Shown piece after piece: positions 23,581 to 31,390 of a stretch of DNA of 34,710 bases (position 1 is its first letter; the number at the start of each line of letters is the position of its first letter). The notes beneath the pieces were generated by a model, which saw only the letters and a list, made by a program, of their open reading frames with translations, was not told the DNA's origin and made no database searches. The position numbers and the translations under genes were made by a program. The DNA lies in the NCBI GenBank assembly GCA_002296225.1, contig DBHR01000114.1, forward strand, positions 710 through 35,419, read 5' to 3'. This DNA is from Acidobacteria bacterium UBA823 (GTDB taxonomy: Bacteria; Acidobacteriota; Vicinamibacteria; Vicinamibacterales; UBA823).

Positions 23581-24396
23581 ATGCGGCTGCTTTTCATCGG
23601 TGACATCGTTGGCAAGCCAGGACGTAAGATCGTCCGGCTCGGACTGCGCTCACTCGTCGACCTGTACGAAATCGACCTCGTCATAGCCAACATCGAAAAC
23701 GCGGCCGGTGGATTTGGCATCACGCGTGAAGTCGCTGAGTCGCTGCGCGACTTCGGCATCGAGGTGATGACGTCTGGCAACCACATTTGGGATAAGAAAG
23801 AGGCCCTCGAATACATCGCGGTTGAGCCCAGGCTGATCCGCCCAGCCAACTACCCTGACGCTGCACCCGGTCGCGGGCTTTGCACGGTCACGACGGCGTC
23901 AGGCGAGCCAGTCGCGGTCATAAACGTCATGGGTCGCATTTTCATGCAGCCGCTCGACAATCCCTTCAGCGTCGTGCTGGAGCAGATCCGAATCGCGCAA
24001 GAGCACGCCCACATTATTCTGGTCGACTTCCACGCGGAAGCAACGTCAGAAAAGATCGCGATGGGCTGGTTTCTCGACAGCAAGGTCACTGCGGTGGTGG
24101 GCACGCATACCCACGTGCAAACCGCCGATGCCCGCCTCCTGCCAGGCGGAACGGCCTACATCACGGATGTCGGAATGACCGGCCCCCACGACTCGATCAT
24201 CGGTGTAGAGACGAGCGCCGCTCTGTCGCGATTCGTCACCGGTCTACCCAGCCGGTTCGAAACCGCCACAGGTAATCCGAAGCTGCATGCAGTGGTTGTA
24301 ACCGCCGATGCCGCTACGGGCCAAGCCACCGAGATTGTGCCGCTGAGCCTGAGCCTGCAGGATGTTGAGGCCCTTGCGGCGCGATCGGCCTCCTAG
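23581..24396 (+). CDS. ymdB: YmdB family metallophosphoesterase (2',3'-cyclic-nucleotide phosphodiesterase type)
   Basis: A 271-residue cytosolic di-iron phosphodiesterase like Bacillus subtilis YmdB, which hydrolyses cyclic nucleotides and influences biofilm and motility decisions. Metal ligands follow the B. subtilis spacing: D8 (FIGDIVG), E39 and N40 (NIENAAGG), N67 (TSGNHIWD), H151 (VDFHAEATSEK), H176 and H178 (GTHTHVQTAD). TDVGMTGPHDSIIGVE is the conserved late block. In many bacteria ymdB follows rny; here it leads the run ymdB-xseA-xseB-ispA-tlyA-nadK, with xseA starting two bases after its stop. The in vivo substrate in this organism is unknown. Confidence 0.92.
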   Translation: MRLLFIGDIVGKPGRKIVRLGLRSLVDLYEIDLVIANIENAAGGFGITREVAESLRDFGIEVMTSGNHIWDKKEALEYIAVEPRLIRPANYPDAAPGRGLCTVTTASGEPVAVINVMGRIFMQPLDNPFSVVLEQIRIAQEHAHIILVDFHAEATSEKIAMGWFLDSKVTAVVGTHTHVQTADARLLPGGTAYITDVGMTGPHDSIIGVETSAALSRFVTGLPSRFETATGNPKLHAVVVTADAATGQATEIVPLSLSLQDVEALAARSAS

Positions 24397-24397
24397 G

Positions 24398-25639
24398 ATG
24401 GCAGAGCTATTCGACCTTCCGACACGCCGCATTTTCACAGTCTCCGAACTGACCACGGAAGTGCGGGAGCTGCTTGAGACCACCTACGACGAAATCTGGA
24501 TTGACGGTGAGCTATCCAACTTTAGGCGATGGCGCACTGGGCACGTCTACTTTACGCTTAAGGACGCTGGAGCCCAGTTGCAGGGGGTCATGTTCCGGTC
24601 GACGGCGAGACACCTCCGCTTTACGCCAGACGATGGGATGCGAGTCATCGTGCGCGGCCATCTAAGCGTCTATGAGCCGAAGGGCGAATATCAGATCGTC
24701 TGTCAGTATATGGAGCCTCACGGCGTGGGCGCACTCCACCTGGCTTTCGAACAACTCAAACACCGTCTCGAATCCGAGGGCCTATTCGCACCATCACGTA
24801 AGCGGCTACTACCGACCTTGCCAAGAATAATCGGGGTCGTCACGTCACTGGACGGTGCGGCACTGCGCGACATCATTCACGTTCTACGTCGACGCCATCC
24901 CAACGCACATCTACTGATCCGCCCGGCGCGCGTTCAAGGAGAGGGCGCCGGCAATGACGTGGCTCACGGGATTATCCAGATCACCGAAATTCAAGGCGTC
25001 GATGTCGTCATCGTCGGGCGTGGCGGTGGGTCCATTGAGGACCTGTGGGCGTTCAACGAGGAGGTTGTGGCCCGTGCAATCGTCGCTTCGAGCGTCCCCA
25101 TCATTTCGGCCGTAGGCCACGAGACCGACTTCACCATCTCTGACTTTGTCGCAGATGTCAGGGCGGCGACACCTTCGGCCGCGGCCGAACTGGCAGTGGC
25201 TCCTGAGAGCGAGTTCCGCGAGCGACTCGACAGGATGTACGAGCGCCTGCGTAACGCTGCGCTCATGAGAATTCGTAAAGAGCACGTAAGGGTCCGAGAG
25301 CTAGATCTGCGCCTCGAAGCTCGTGACCCTAGACGGATGTTGAGTACGATCGCTACCAGGCTCGCGGCCTTGGAGGGTCGGCTCGCCGGTGCGATGACGC
25401 GCCAATTGTCAAAACGGCGCGAATCTTTCGTCGCGCTTGTGGGCCGACTCGAGAACTTGAATCCGCTGGCGGTTCTGGGCCGAGGCTACGCCGTCTGCTG
25501 GAACGAGGACCGTAGCGCGGTCGTGTCAGATGCCGGCGCAGTTGAAACCCACGATATCGTGCACGTCACCTTGAAACGTGGTGAACTGGGCTGCACAGTG
25601 ACCACGACGACGCGCTCCCCCAGGTCCTCAGAGGGATGA
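24398..25639 (+). CDS. xseA: Exodeoxyribonuclease VII large subunit
   Basis: A 413-residue large subunit of exonuclease VII, which degrades single-stranded DNA from both ends with several small subunits. An N-terminal OB-fold (about 8-105, IFTVSELTTEVRELLETTYD and DGELSNFRRWRTGHVYFTLK) is followed by the catalytic core. The core contains RIIGVVTSLDGAALRDIIHV, VVIVGRGGGSIEDLWAFNEE and VPIISAVGHETDFTISDFVA, then a coiled-coil region (about 265-360) and the end domain NPLAVLGRGYAVCWNE. The usual SPTGA segment reads SLDGA here. The frame is open from 24362 but that overlaps ymdB; ATG 24398 gives the standard start. It lies 25 nt before xseB. Confidence 0.94.
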   Translation: MAELFDLPTRRIFTVSELTTEVRELLETTYDEIWIDGELSNFRRWRTGHVYFTLKDAGAQLQGVMFRSTARHLRFTPDDGMRVIVRGHLSVYEPKGEYQIVCQYMEPHGVGALHLAFEQLKHRLESEGLFAPSRKRLLPTLPRIIGVVTSLDGAALRDIIHVLRRRHPNAHLLIRPARVQGEGAGNDVAHGIIQITEIQGVDVVIVGRGGGSIEDLWAFNEEVVARAIVASSVPIISAVGHETDFTISDFVADVRAATPSAAAELAVAPESEFRERLDRMYERLRNAALMRIRKEHVRVRELDLRLEARDPRRMLSTIATRLAALEGRLAGAMTRQLSKRRESFVALVGRLENLNPLAVLGRGYAVCWNEDRSAVVSDAGAVETHDIVHVTLKRGELGCTVTTTTRSPRSSEG

Positions 25640-25664
25640 GCGTTAACACAGTGAGCGTGTGGAC

Positions 25665-25916
25665 ATGAGTGATAAGAGCAAAGATTTCGAGTCGCTCGTC
25701 GGCGAACTGGAAACAGTTGTGAAGACGCTCGAAGAAGGTGACCCCAAGATCGAAAAGGACCTAAAACGTTACGAGCGCGGCAAGCAACTCATTCGGCTCT
25801 GCCGTCAACGGCTTGAGGAATCTGAACGCCGCATTGAGATTTTGACCGAACGCGGCGAAGTGCGTGCCGCACCAGGCTCGCTGGACGCAGCCGGCGTGGA
25901 CGAACCTAGCCAGTGA
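25665..25916 (+). CDS. xseB: Exodeoxyribonuclease VII small subunit
   Basis: An 83-residue small subunit of exonuclease VII. It is almost entirely helical, with the family pattern FESLVGELETVVKTLEEGD (about 7-25) followed by LKRYERGKQLIRLCRQRLEE, and a flexible acidic tail. I use the ATG at 25665, which starts MSDKSKDF; the in-frame GTG two codons upstream (25659) is equally possible. The stop overlaps the ispA start (GTGA). The order xseA-xseB-ispA is common in bacteria. Confidence 0.93.
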   Translation: MSDKSKDFESLVGELETVVKTLEEGDPKIEKDLKRYERGKQLIRLCRQRLEESERRIEILTERGEVRAAPGSLDAAGVDEPSQ

Positions 25917-26845
25917 CCACACCCCCCGACCTCGCCGAATATCTCGCTGTCTGCCGCGAAGATGTGGATCGGGCGTTAGAGATCATCCTGCCGTCGGCAT
26001 GTCCACCCGTCATTGCCGAGGCGATGCGCTACAGCCTGACGGCCGGCGGCAAGCGTTTTCGCCCGATCTTGACGCTCGCGACGGCCGATGCAGTCGACGC
26101 GGCGACCGGCACGGGACCCTCGCGGACTTTGGTACTGCCGTTTGCGTGCGCTATTGAGCTGATTCACACCTACTCGCTCGTACACGACGACCTGCCGGCA
26201 ATGGACAACGACAGTCTACGTCGCGGGCGCCCCACGGCACACGTCATCTACGGCGACGGCTTGGCCATTCTGTCGGGTGATGGTCTCCTGACCGAGGCGT
26301 TCGCCGTCATGGCACGGCCAGGCAACCAGACCGAACCAGCGCTGGCAGATCGACGTCTGCGGGCCATCGCAGTCATCGCTGAGGCCGCCGGCGCCGCCGG
26401 CATGGTGGGCGGACAGGCGATCGATCTGCAGGCAAGCGGTCTCGGCAAAGTGCCTAGCGTGACGCTCAACGCCGAGGACCTCCGAGCCATGCACGAGCGA
26501 AAAACGGGAGCGCTCATCCAAGGGGCGGCTGTTGCGGGAGCGATCATGGCAGGGGCTAGTGCTGGGGCCGTAACGGTAATCTCCACCTACGCAAGGCATC
26601 TCGGTCTCGCCTTCCAGATCATCGACGACATCCTCGACGCCGAGGGCGCAACATCTGAACTCGGCAAGACGGCTGGAAAGGACGCAGCGTCTGGAAAGCC
26701 GACCTACCTGTCGCTGCACGGCTTAGAGGCATCCCGACGTCACGCGGTTGAAGCGGCGGACCGCGCACGCAATGCGCTTCAACAGGCCGGTCTCAGCGGC
26801 CGACTCACGCAACTCGTCGACTGGGTGCTGTCGCGAACCAAATAA
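25913..26845 (+). CDS. ispA: Polyprenyl synthetase, IspA-type (farnesyl/geranylgeranyl diphosphate synthase)
   Basis: A 310-residue trans-prenyltransferase that adds isopentenyl diphosphate to allylic primers, giving farnesyl or geranylgeranyl diphosphate for quinone, undecaprenyl or carotenoid precursors. The first aspartate motif is DDLPAMD (92-98) after ELIHTYSLVH, and the second is DDILD (238-242) after FQII. TAGGKRFRP (43-51) and GKTAGKDAASGKPTYLSL (251-268) are also conserved. Product length cannot be set with certainty, although the region before the first motif looks farnesyl-type. The GTG start shares GTGA with the xseB stop. dxs, a frequent neighbour, is absent; tlyA follows after 49 nt. 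Confidence 0.92.
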   Translation: MTTPPDLAEYLAVCREDVDRALEIILPSACPPVIAEAMRYSLTAGGKRFRPILTLATADAVDAATGTGPSRTLVLPFACAIELIHTYSLVHDDLPAMDNDSLRRGRPTAHVIYGDGLAILSGDGLLTEAFAVMARPGNQTEPALADRRLRAIAVIAEAAGAAGMVGGQAIDLQASGLGKVPSVTLNAEDLRAMHERKTGALIQGAAVAGAIMAGASAGAVTVISTYARHLGLAFQIIDDILDAEGATSELGKTAGKDAASGKPTYLSLHGLEASRRHAVEAADRARNALQQAGLSGRLTQLVDWVLSRTK

Positions 26846-26894
26846 TGCCCAGTGCCTTCGCACGTGCGACGATGTCCGATGACGCGGTCGCCAC

Positions 26895-27662
26895 ATGACA
26901 ACGAATTCCAAAAAGCGTCGCCTAGATACGCTACTCGTCGACCGAGGCCTCGCCGCCTCGCGTCCGCGAGCACGCGCCATGATCCTTGCCGGACAGGTGC
27001 GGCTCGACAGCAACGTTGCACCCAAGGCCGGAATGATGATCCCATCCGAAGCCACCGTCAAAGTAATCGAGCCAGATCATCCCTACGTCAGCCGTGGCGG
27101 GATCAAGCTCGCCCACGCGCTCGCCGAGCTAGGTGTGGCTGCGCGTGGCCGCGATGCACTGGACATCGGTGCGTCGACCGGCGGTTTCACGGACGTGCTG
27201 CTGCGCGCGGGAGCGTCGCGGGTCGTGGCCCTCGACGTCGGCCGGGGTCAGCTCGCCTGGTCGCTCCGACAGGACCCACGCGTGACCGTCCTTGATCGAA
27301 TCAACGCACGAGCACTGGACACCGCCACCTGGCCGCCCGACTTGAGCGATTTCGATCTAGTAACCGTCGACGTCGCGTTCATCTCTCTCACCCTGATCGT
27401 GCCGGAATTACCGGGACGTTTGCGCCCAAGTGGGGAGATCCTGCTACTTGTCAAGCCACAGTTCGAAGCCGGCAGGTCGGAGGTCGGTAAGGGTGGTCTC
27501 GTCACAGATCCTGCGGTGCAGGCGCGAGCCATCGAACGGGTTTGCGCCGCAGTAGATCGGATAGGATTAACGGTTGTGAACAGCATCGAATCGCCGATCA
27601 CCGGCGCCAAAGGCAATCGAGAGTTCTTTCTCCACCTGCGTCATCGCGAGGACACAGCGTGA
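26895..27662 (+). CDS. tlyA: TlyA family rRNA (cytidine-2'-O)-methyltransferase
   Basis: A 255-residue protein with an N-terminal S4 RNA-binding domain (about 8-65, RRLDTLLVDRGLAASRPRAR) and an FtsJ-type SAM-dependent methyltransferase domain. TlyA methylates 2'-O of cytidines in 16S and 23S rRNA and affects capreomycin sensitivity. SAM-binding residues are in DIGASTGGFTDVLL (90-103). The K-D-K-E catalytic set is visible as K71, D159 (VTVDVAFISL), K187 (LLVKPQFEAGR) and E243 (GNREFF). Its stop overlaps the nadK start (GTGA), and the tlyA-nadK pairing is widespread. Some relatives are annotated as hemolysins, a historical label. Confidence 0.94.
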   Translation: MTTNSKKRRLDTLLVDRGLAASRPRARAMILAGQVRLDSNVAPKAGMMIPSEATVKVIEPDHPYVSRGGIKLAHALAELGVAARGRDALDIGASTGGFTDVLLRAGASRVVALDVGRGQLAWSLRQDPRVTVLDRINARALDTATWPPDLSDFDLVTVDVAFISLTLIVPELPGRLRPSGEILLLVKPQFEAGRSEVGKGGLVTDPAVQARAIERVCAAVDRIGLTVVNSIESPITGAKGNREFFLHLRHREDTA

Positions 27663-28564
27663 CCGGTGCCAAACGCCACACGAGCCCAATCGCGCGTGTC
27701 GGGGTTGTAGCCAAATCGGGGCTACGGAAGGCCGAGGGTACGTTGGTCGAATTGAGCGCGTGGCTCGCCTCTAGGGGCTTGACGGGCGTCTTCGAAACCG
27801 AAACAGCGGCACTGGCCGGCCTGGCAGACCGGGTTGAGACCTGCAGCCGCAATGAGATGCCTAGTTCTACCGACATGATTCTCGTCCTGGGCGGTGACGG
27901 TACGCTGCTCGACATGGGCGACCGGATCGCGCAGGAGAACGCCGCTGTTCCCCTGCTCGGCGTCAACTTCGGTGGGCTCGGCTTCCTTACTGAGGTCACG
28001 CTTCCCGAGCTGTTTCCGGCACTCGAAGCTGCGGTTGACGGAACGGCCAAGCTCGATCAGCGGCGGATGTTGCGGGCAATTGTGCGCCGGGGCGATCGGG
28101 TCGTTACCGACCGAATTGCCCTGAACGACGTGGCGCTCACCCGAGGCGCAATCTCGCAGATTATTGGCCTCTCGGTGTCGGTCGGTTCACAATTCGTAGC
28201 CGAATTCAAGGCCGACGGGTTGATCGTGGCTAGCCCCACCGGCTCAACGGCCTACAACCTGGCAGCAGGTGGGCCAATCGTGCATCCGGCCGTGAACGCC
28301 CTCGTGATTACACCCATCGCACCGCACACCCTCACAAACCGTCCGATCATCATCCCGGCCAATTCGGACGTTCGTATTCAGCCTATCTTCGACTCTGACC
28401 ACGACCAGGTCATCGCTTCATTCGACGGTCAATTTGGGGTGGTGTTGGAATGTGACGACGTCGTGAGCGTGGCGGCGACTGAACGTCCACTTCAGTTATT
28501 CAGAGCGAGGTCGCGAAGTTATTTCACTGTGCTCCGAGAAAAGCTCAAGTGGGCCGAGCGCTGA
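27659..28564 (+). CDS. nadK: NAD kinase
   Basis: A 301-residue ATP-NAD kinase that makes NADP+. Key elements are the diphosphate loop GGDGTLLDMG (78-87), GVNFGGLGFLTE (101-112), ALNDVALTRG (154-163) and DGLIVASPTGSTAYNLAAGG (186-205) followed by PIVHP. The frame is open from 27542, but the upstream part lies inside tlyA. The GTG at 27659 shares GTGA with the tlyA stop and gives the usual N-terminus, ending in the strand ARVGVVAKSGL. recN, a common next gene, does not follow: mltG lies convergent 46 nt beyond the stop. Confidence 0.95.
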   Translation: MTGAKRHTSPIARVGVVAKSGLRKAEGTLVELSAWLASRGLTGVFETETAALAGLADRVETCSRNEMPSSTDMILVLGGDGTLLDMGDRIAQENAAVPLLGVNFGGLGFLTEVTLPELFPALEAAVDGTAKLDQRRMLRAIVRRGDRVVTDRIALNDVALTRGAISQIIGLSVSVGSQFVAEFKADGLIVASPTGSTAYNLAAGGPIVHPAVNALVITPIAPHTLTNRPIIIPANSDVRIQPIFDSDHDQVIASFDGQFGVVLECDDVVSVAATERPLQLFRARSRSYFTVLREKLKWAER

Positions 28565-28609
28565 TCGCCATTTACCCAACTGTTCCCAACCCGCCCACTC
28601 GCTCCTGAG

Positions 28610-29644
28610 TCACTGTCCCCTGAAGAACCGGCGCTGATATTCACGGACGTTACGGTTGTGCTCGCGTAGTGAAGACGCGAACACATGTGACCCGTCGTTC
28701 CGGCTAACAAAGTAGAGGTATCCGACGTCCGCCGGTTGCACGGCCGCTTCCAGCGACGGAAGCCCAGGGGCGGCGATCGGACCTGGCGGCAAACCGGAGT
28801 ACCGGTAGGTGTTGTAACGGGAATCAAAGGTGAGATTAGCGCGCGTAAGATTGCCATCGTATAGCCCAGCACGGTCAAGCGCGTAGATGACGGTCGGATC
28901 GCATTGGAGCGCCATTCCCATGCTAAGCCGGTTCCTGAAGACGGCCGCAATAAGGGGACGCTCTTCGGCCAGCGCCGTTTCACGTTCGACCAGCGAGGCC
29001 AAGGTCACCACCTCCGGCACGCTCAAACCGGTCTCGGCCGCCTGTCGCCGCAGCGACTCACCGAACACTACCTTAAAACGCGCGACCATCGTCTCGGCAA
29101 GGTCGTCGGCCGTGGCCGTGCGCGGCAAGGAGTAGGTATCAGGAAACAGGTAGCCTTCCAGGCTCGAAGCTTCGGGATCGAGCGCGACAATCATTTCAAC
29201 ACGTCGGCTGGCCTCAAGAAATGCTGCAGTAGTTCCGAAGCTACTCTGCCCGAAGATCAACGCCATCGCCGAGATCGTTAGTCCTTCGGGGAACGTAATC
29301 GGACGAAGATGGACTTTTCCCTGCGCGATCTTGTCGATAACCTCAAGCGCCGACAACGGCCGGTTGAACCGATACTCACCCGCCTTCAATTCACGACCCA
29401 GGCTGGTCTTCCATAGGGCGTAACGCCACGCCCATAAGTCCTGAACGACGCCCGAGCCGACCAGTTGATGGGCAATGGCCAGCGCACTCGAACCAGGGGC
29501 AATCTCGACGAACACGTCAGCAGTGGAGTATCCATGAAACGGCGCTTCCCAGCGGGCCACCAGACGCGTAGCAGTAACTCCGGCAACGATGAGAGCGGCC
29601 AACAGCGCGGCAAGGGCCAAGAATCCTAGCCGTCGTAGCGTCAT
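28610..29644 (-). CDS. mltG: Endolytic murein transglycosylase MltG
   Basis: A 344-residue inner-membrane lytic transglycosylase that cuts nascent glycan strands and is thought to terminate peptidoglycan polymerisation. A single N-terminal membrane helix (about 6-28, LGFLALAALLAALIVAGVTA) is followed by a LysM-like part and the YceG domain. The catalytic Glu is E220 in LASLVERETAL, equivalent to E218 of E. coli. Also conserved are EGYLFPDTYSL (163-173), QCDPTVIYAL and YNTYRYSGLPPGPIAAPGLP. The ATG at 29644 shares ATGA with the ruvX stop, so the two are coupled. The frame upstream to 29719 lies within ruvX and is not used. Confidence 0.95.
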   Translation of the reverse strand: MTLRRLGFLALAALLAALIVAGVTATRLVARWEAPFHGYSTADVFVEIAPGSSALAIAHQLVGSGVVQDLWAWRYALWKTSLGRELKAGEYRFNRPLSALEVIDKIAQGKVHLRPITFPEGLTISAMALIFGQSSFGTTAAFLEASRRVEMIVALDPEASSLEGYLFPDTYSLPRTATADDLAETMVARFKVVFGESLRRQAAETGLSVPEVVTLASLVERETALAEERPLIAAVFRNRLSMGMALQCDPTVIYALDRAGLYDGNLTRANLTFDSRYNTYRYSGLPPGPIAAPGLPSLEAAVQPADVGYLYFVSRNDGSHVFASSLREHNRNVREYQRRFFRGQ

Positions 29645-30069
29645 GGATTCTCGTCCAGATGGTCTTGCAATATGACGGCCGCGGCCGCAGCGTCGAGCGA
29701 CGACTTTCGATGCCGCCAATCCCGGTCGGACAAGGCCAGGCGACTCTCGGCTTCGCGACTGCTCAGCCGCTCGTCCTGGAACGCCAGCGGCAAGTCGGTC
29801 TCGCTGCGTAAGCGATCGGCGAACGCCCGCACCCGCATTGTCTGCTCACTCGCACTACCGTCCAGGTGTCGAGGCAGTCCTACCACGATACCTTCGAGCC
29901 CATCAGCGTCGGCCTGCAATCGTCTGATCTCGTCCACCACCGCCAGCACCACGTCGTCGATCCCGTTGCGGCGCGTGACCAGGCACAGTGGACGCGCCAA
30001 CGTGCCCGATGGATCGCTGACCGCAAGACCCACGCGACGGTCACCGACATCCAGCCCCAGCAGTCTCAC
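29641..30069 (-). CDS. ruvX: Putative pre-16S rRNA nuclease / Holliday junction resolvase-like RuvX (YqgF)
   Basis: A 142-residue RNase H-like nuclease of the YqgF/RuvX family, implicated in 16S rRNA 5'-end maturation and in Holliday junction processing in some bacteria. Visible features are VRLLGLDVGDRRVGLAVSDP (1-20) with catalytic D7, GIVVGLPRHLDGSASEQTMR, FQDERLSSREAE and the C-terminal helix SLDAAAAAVILQDHLDENP with the last acidic ligand. The start is a GTG at 30069, immediately before the first beta strand; the open frame upstream to 30324 runs into the divergent S41 gene and looks noncoding. It is the first gene of the ruvX-mltG pair. Confidence 0.92.
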   Translation of the reverse strand: MRLLGLDVGDRRVGLAVSDPSGTLARPLCLVTRRNGIDDVVLAVVDEIRRLQADADGLEGIVVGLPRHLDGSASEQTMRVRAFADRLRSETDLPLAFQDERLSSREAESRLALSDRDWRHRKSSLDAAAAAVILQDHLDENP

Positions 30070-30164
30070 ACACTTAGCGTAGCTAGGCGGGAAGGCACTG
30101 TCTACTGACGCCTTATCGAACCCTTTCGTCGACCAGTGTCGAAGCATCTTCTTTGAACTTCGGA

Positions 30165-30194
30165 TCGACGGCGAACTGATCGATCCACTAGAAT
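30165..30194 (+). promoter_or_regulatory. Possible promoter of the S41 protease gene
   Basis: TCGACG (30165-30170) and TAGAAT (30189-30194) are separated by 18 nt, and the -10 ends 10 nt before the GTG start at 30205. Four and five of six bases match the sigma70 consensus. It lies in the 135-nt divergent gap between ruvX and the protease. Confidence 0.33.
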
Positions 30195-30204
30195 AGTTGT
30201 CACG

Positions 30205-31362
30205 GTGAACCAGCGTACGCGTGGACTCGTCCTGTTGTTTTCGGCGCCGATCTTGGCGTACGTGGTGCTCGGTGGCTATCTCGGCCGTACGTTTGCGCAA
30301 GAGGATAGCTATCGCCCGCTGCAAATTTTCGAAGACGTAGTCTCGCTGATCCTCACAAGCTATGTTGAGGAGGTCGAGGTCGATCGCATCATGGCCGGCG
30401 CCTTGCGGGGCCTCTCGAGAGGGCTCGACGCCGACAGTGCGTACTTGACACGAAGCGAGGTCACGGTATTCGAAACCAATGACCCAGTGCCCAAAGGACG
30501 GACGGGTATCACGCTCACCCGCCAGTACTACCTCCGGGTGCTCTCGGCACGGGACGGCTCAGCGGCGGCGACCGCTGGTCTGCGTCCTGGCGACTACATC
30601 CGGAGCATCAACGGTGAGTCTACGCGTGATATGTCGATTCTTGAGGGCGCTCGCCTCTTGAGGGGCGCGGTCGACTCGACCGTAACCCTGACCGTAATTC
30701 GGAGCAACGCCACCGAGCCGCAGGAAATCGTCCTCAAACGAACCCAACTCACCACGTCGACCGTCACCAGCCGACTCGTGGCCTCTGGCATCGGCTTTCT
30801 CCGAGTTGCAGCATTCCACGAAGGAGTCGCGGACGACATCACATCGGAAGTCAACTCCCTCCGTGCAGCCGGCGCCGGTCAGCTCGTCATCGATCTCCGT
30901 GGCACAGCCGACGGAAACTATGCCAACGGCGTGGAGGCTGCCCGGCTGTTCGTCGGCTCAGGCACTCTGGCGGTCCGCCAGCGCCGAGGAGAACCGCAGC
31001 ATACGACGGTCGCCGAAGCTGGCGATGGCAGCATCACGCTGCCGACAGTCATCCTGATCGGCGCCGCCACGTCGGGTGCAGCCGAACTATTTGCTTCGGC
31101 ACTCGCCGCTAATGCCAGAGCCGAGCTCGTCGGTGAACCTACCTTCGGCCGGGTGGCCGAGCAGCGTCTCATCAAGCTGCCCGACGGCAGTGGACTGTGG
31201 CTCTATTGGGCCCAGTATCTGACCGCCACTGGTGAGCGCCTGCACCAGCAAGGCCTCGAGCCAGGCATAGCCATCGCTACGCCGGTCGTTGAACTTGGCG
31301 CCGAACCACCGGAGTCTGACCCGGTTCTTGAAAAAGCGATTGAACGACTCGCCGCGGCCTGA
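30205..31362 (+). CDS. S41 family C-terminal processing protease homologue with Lys-to-Arg at the active site
   Basis: A 385-residue exported CtpA-like protein with a signal or anchor helix (about 8-28, LVLLFSAPILAYVVLGGYLG). A helical domain (35-95) is followed by a PDZ domain (about 97-180, with AATAGLRPGDYIRSINGES) and the S41 fold. The nucleophile serine appears in GAATSGAAELFASAL as S290. The catalytic lysine usually found in TFGKG is replaced: the segment reads EPTFGRVAEQ, giving R316. LRGTADGN (231-238) also departs from the usual LR-x-N-x-GG. The protein may therefore be inactive, or work as a regulator, although a lysine supplied from elsewhere cannot be excluded. The start is a GTG at 30205. 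It shares a hairpin with the convergent barrel gene. Confidence 0.85.
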   Translation: MNQRTRGLVLLFSAPILAYVVLGGYLGRTFAQEDSYRPLQIFEDVVSLILTSYVEEVEVDRIMAGALRGLSRGLDADSAYLTRSEVTVFETNDPVPKGRTGITLTRQYYLRVLSARDGSAAATAGLRPGDYIRSINGESTRDMSILEGARLLRGAVDSTVTLTVIRSNATEPQEIVLKRTQLTTSTVTSRLVASGIGFLRVAAFHEGVADDITSEVNSLRAAGAGQLVIDLRGTADGNYANGVEAARLFVGSGTLAVRQRRGEPQHTTVAEAGDGSITLPTVILIGAATSGAAELFASALAANARAELVGEPTFGRVAEQRLIKLPDGSGLWLYWAQYLTATGERLHQQGLEPGIAIATPVVELGAEPPESDPVLEKAIERLAAA

Positions 31363-31363
31363 G

Positions 31364-31390
31364 TCCGAGCGTGCCGTTAGAACGCTCGGA
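31364..31390. terminator. Perfect inverted repeat between convergent genes
   Basis: TCCGAGCGT (31364-31372) and ACGCTCGGA (31382-31390) form a perfect 9-bp stem with a 9-base loop. It begins two bases after the S41 stop and extends into the last codons of the opposite-strand barrel gene. The symmetry could stop transcription from both sides. Neither strand has a T-run after the stem, so the terminator role is uncertain. Confidence 0.45.

Noticed and set aside
29719..30324. N-terminal extension of RuvX to 30324
   Set aside because: The extra residues are low in family similarity and run over the divergent S41 gene start; GTG 30069 gives the normal RuvX length.
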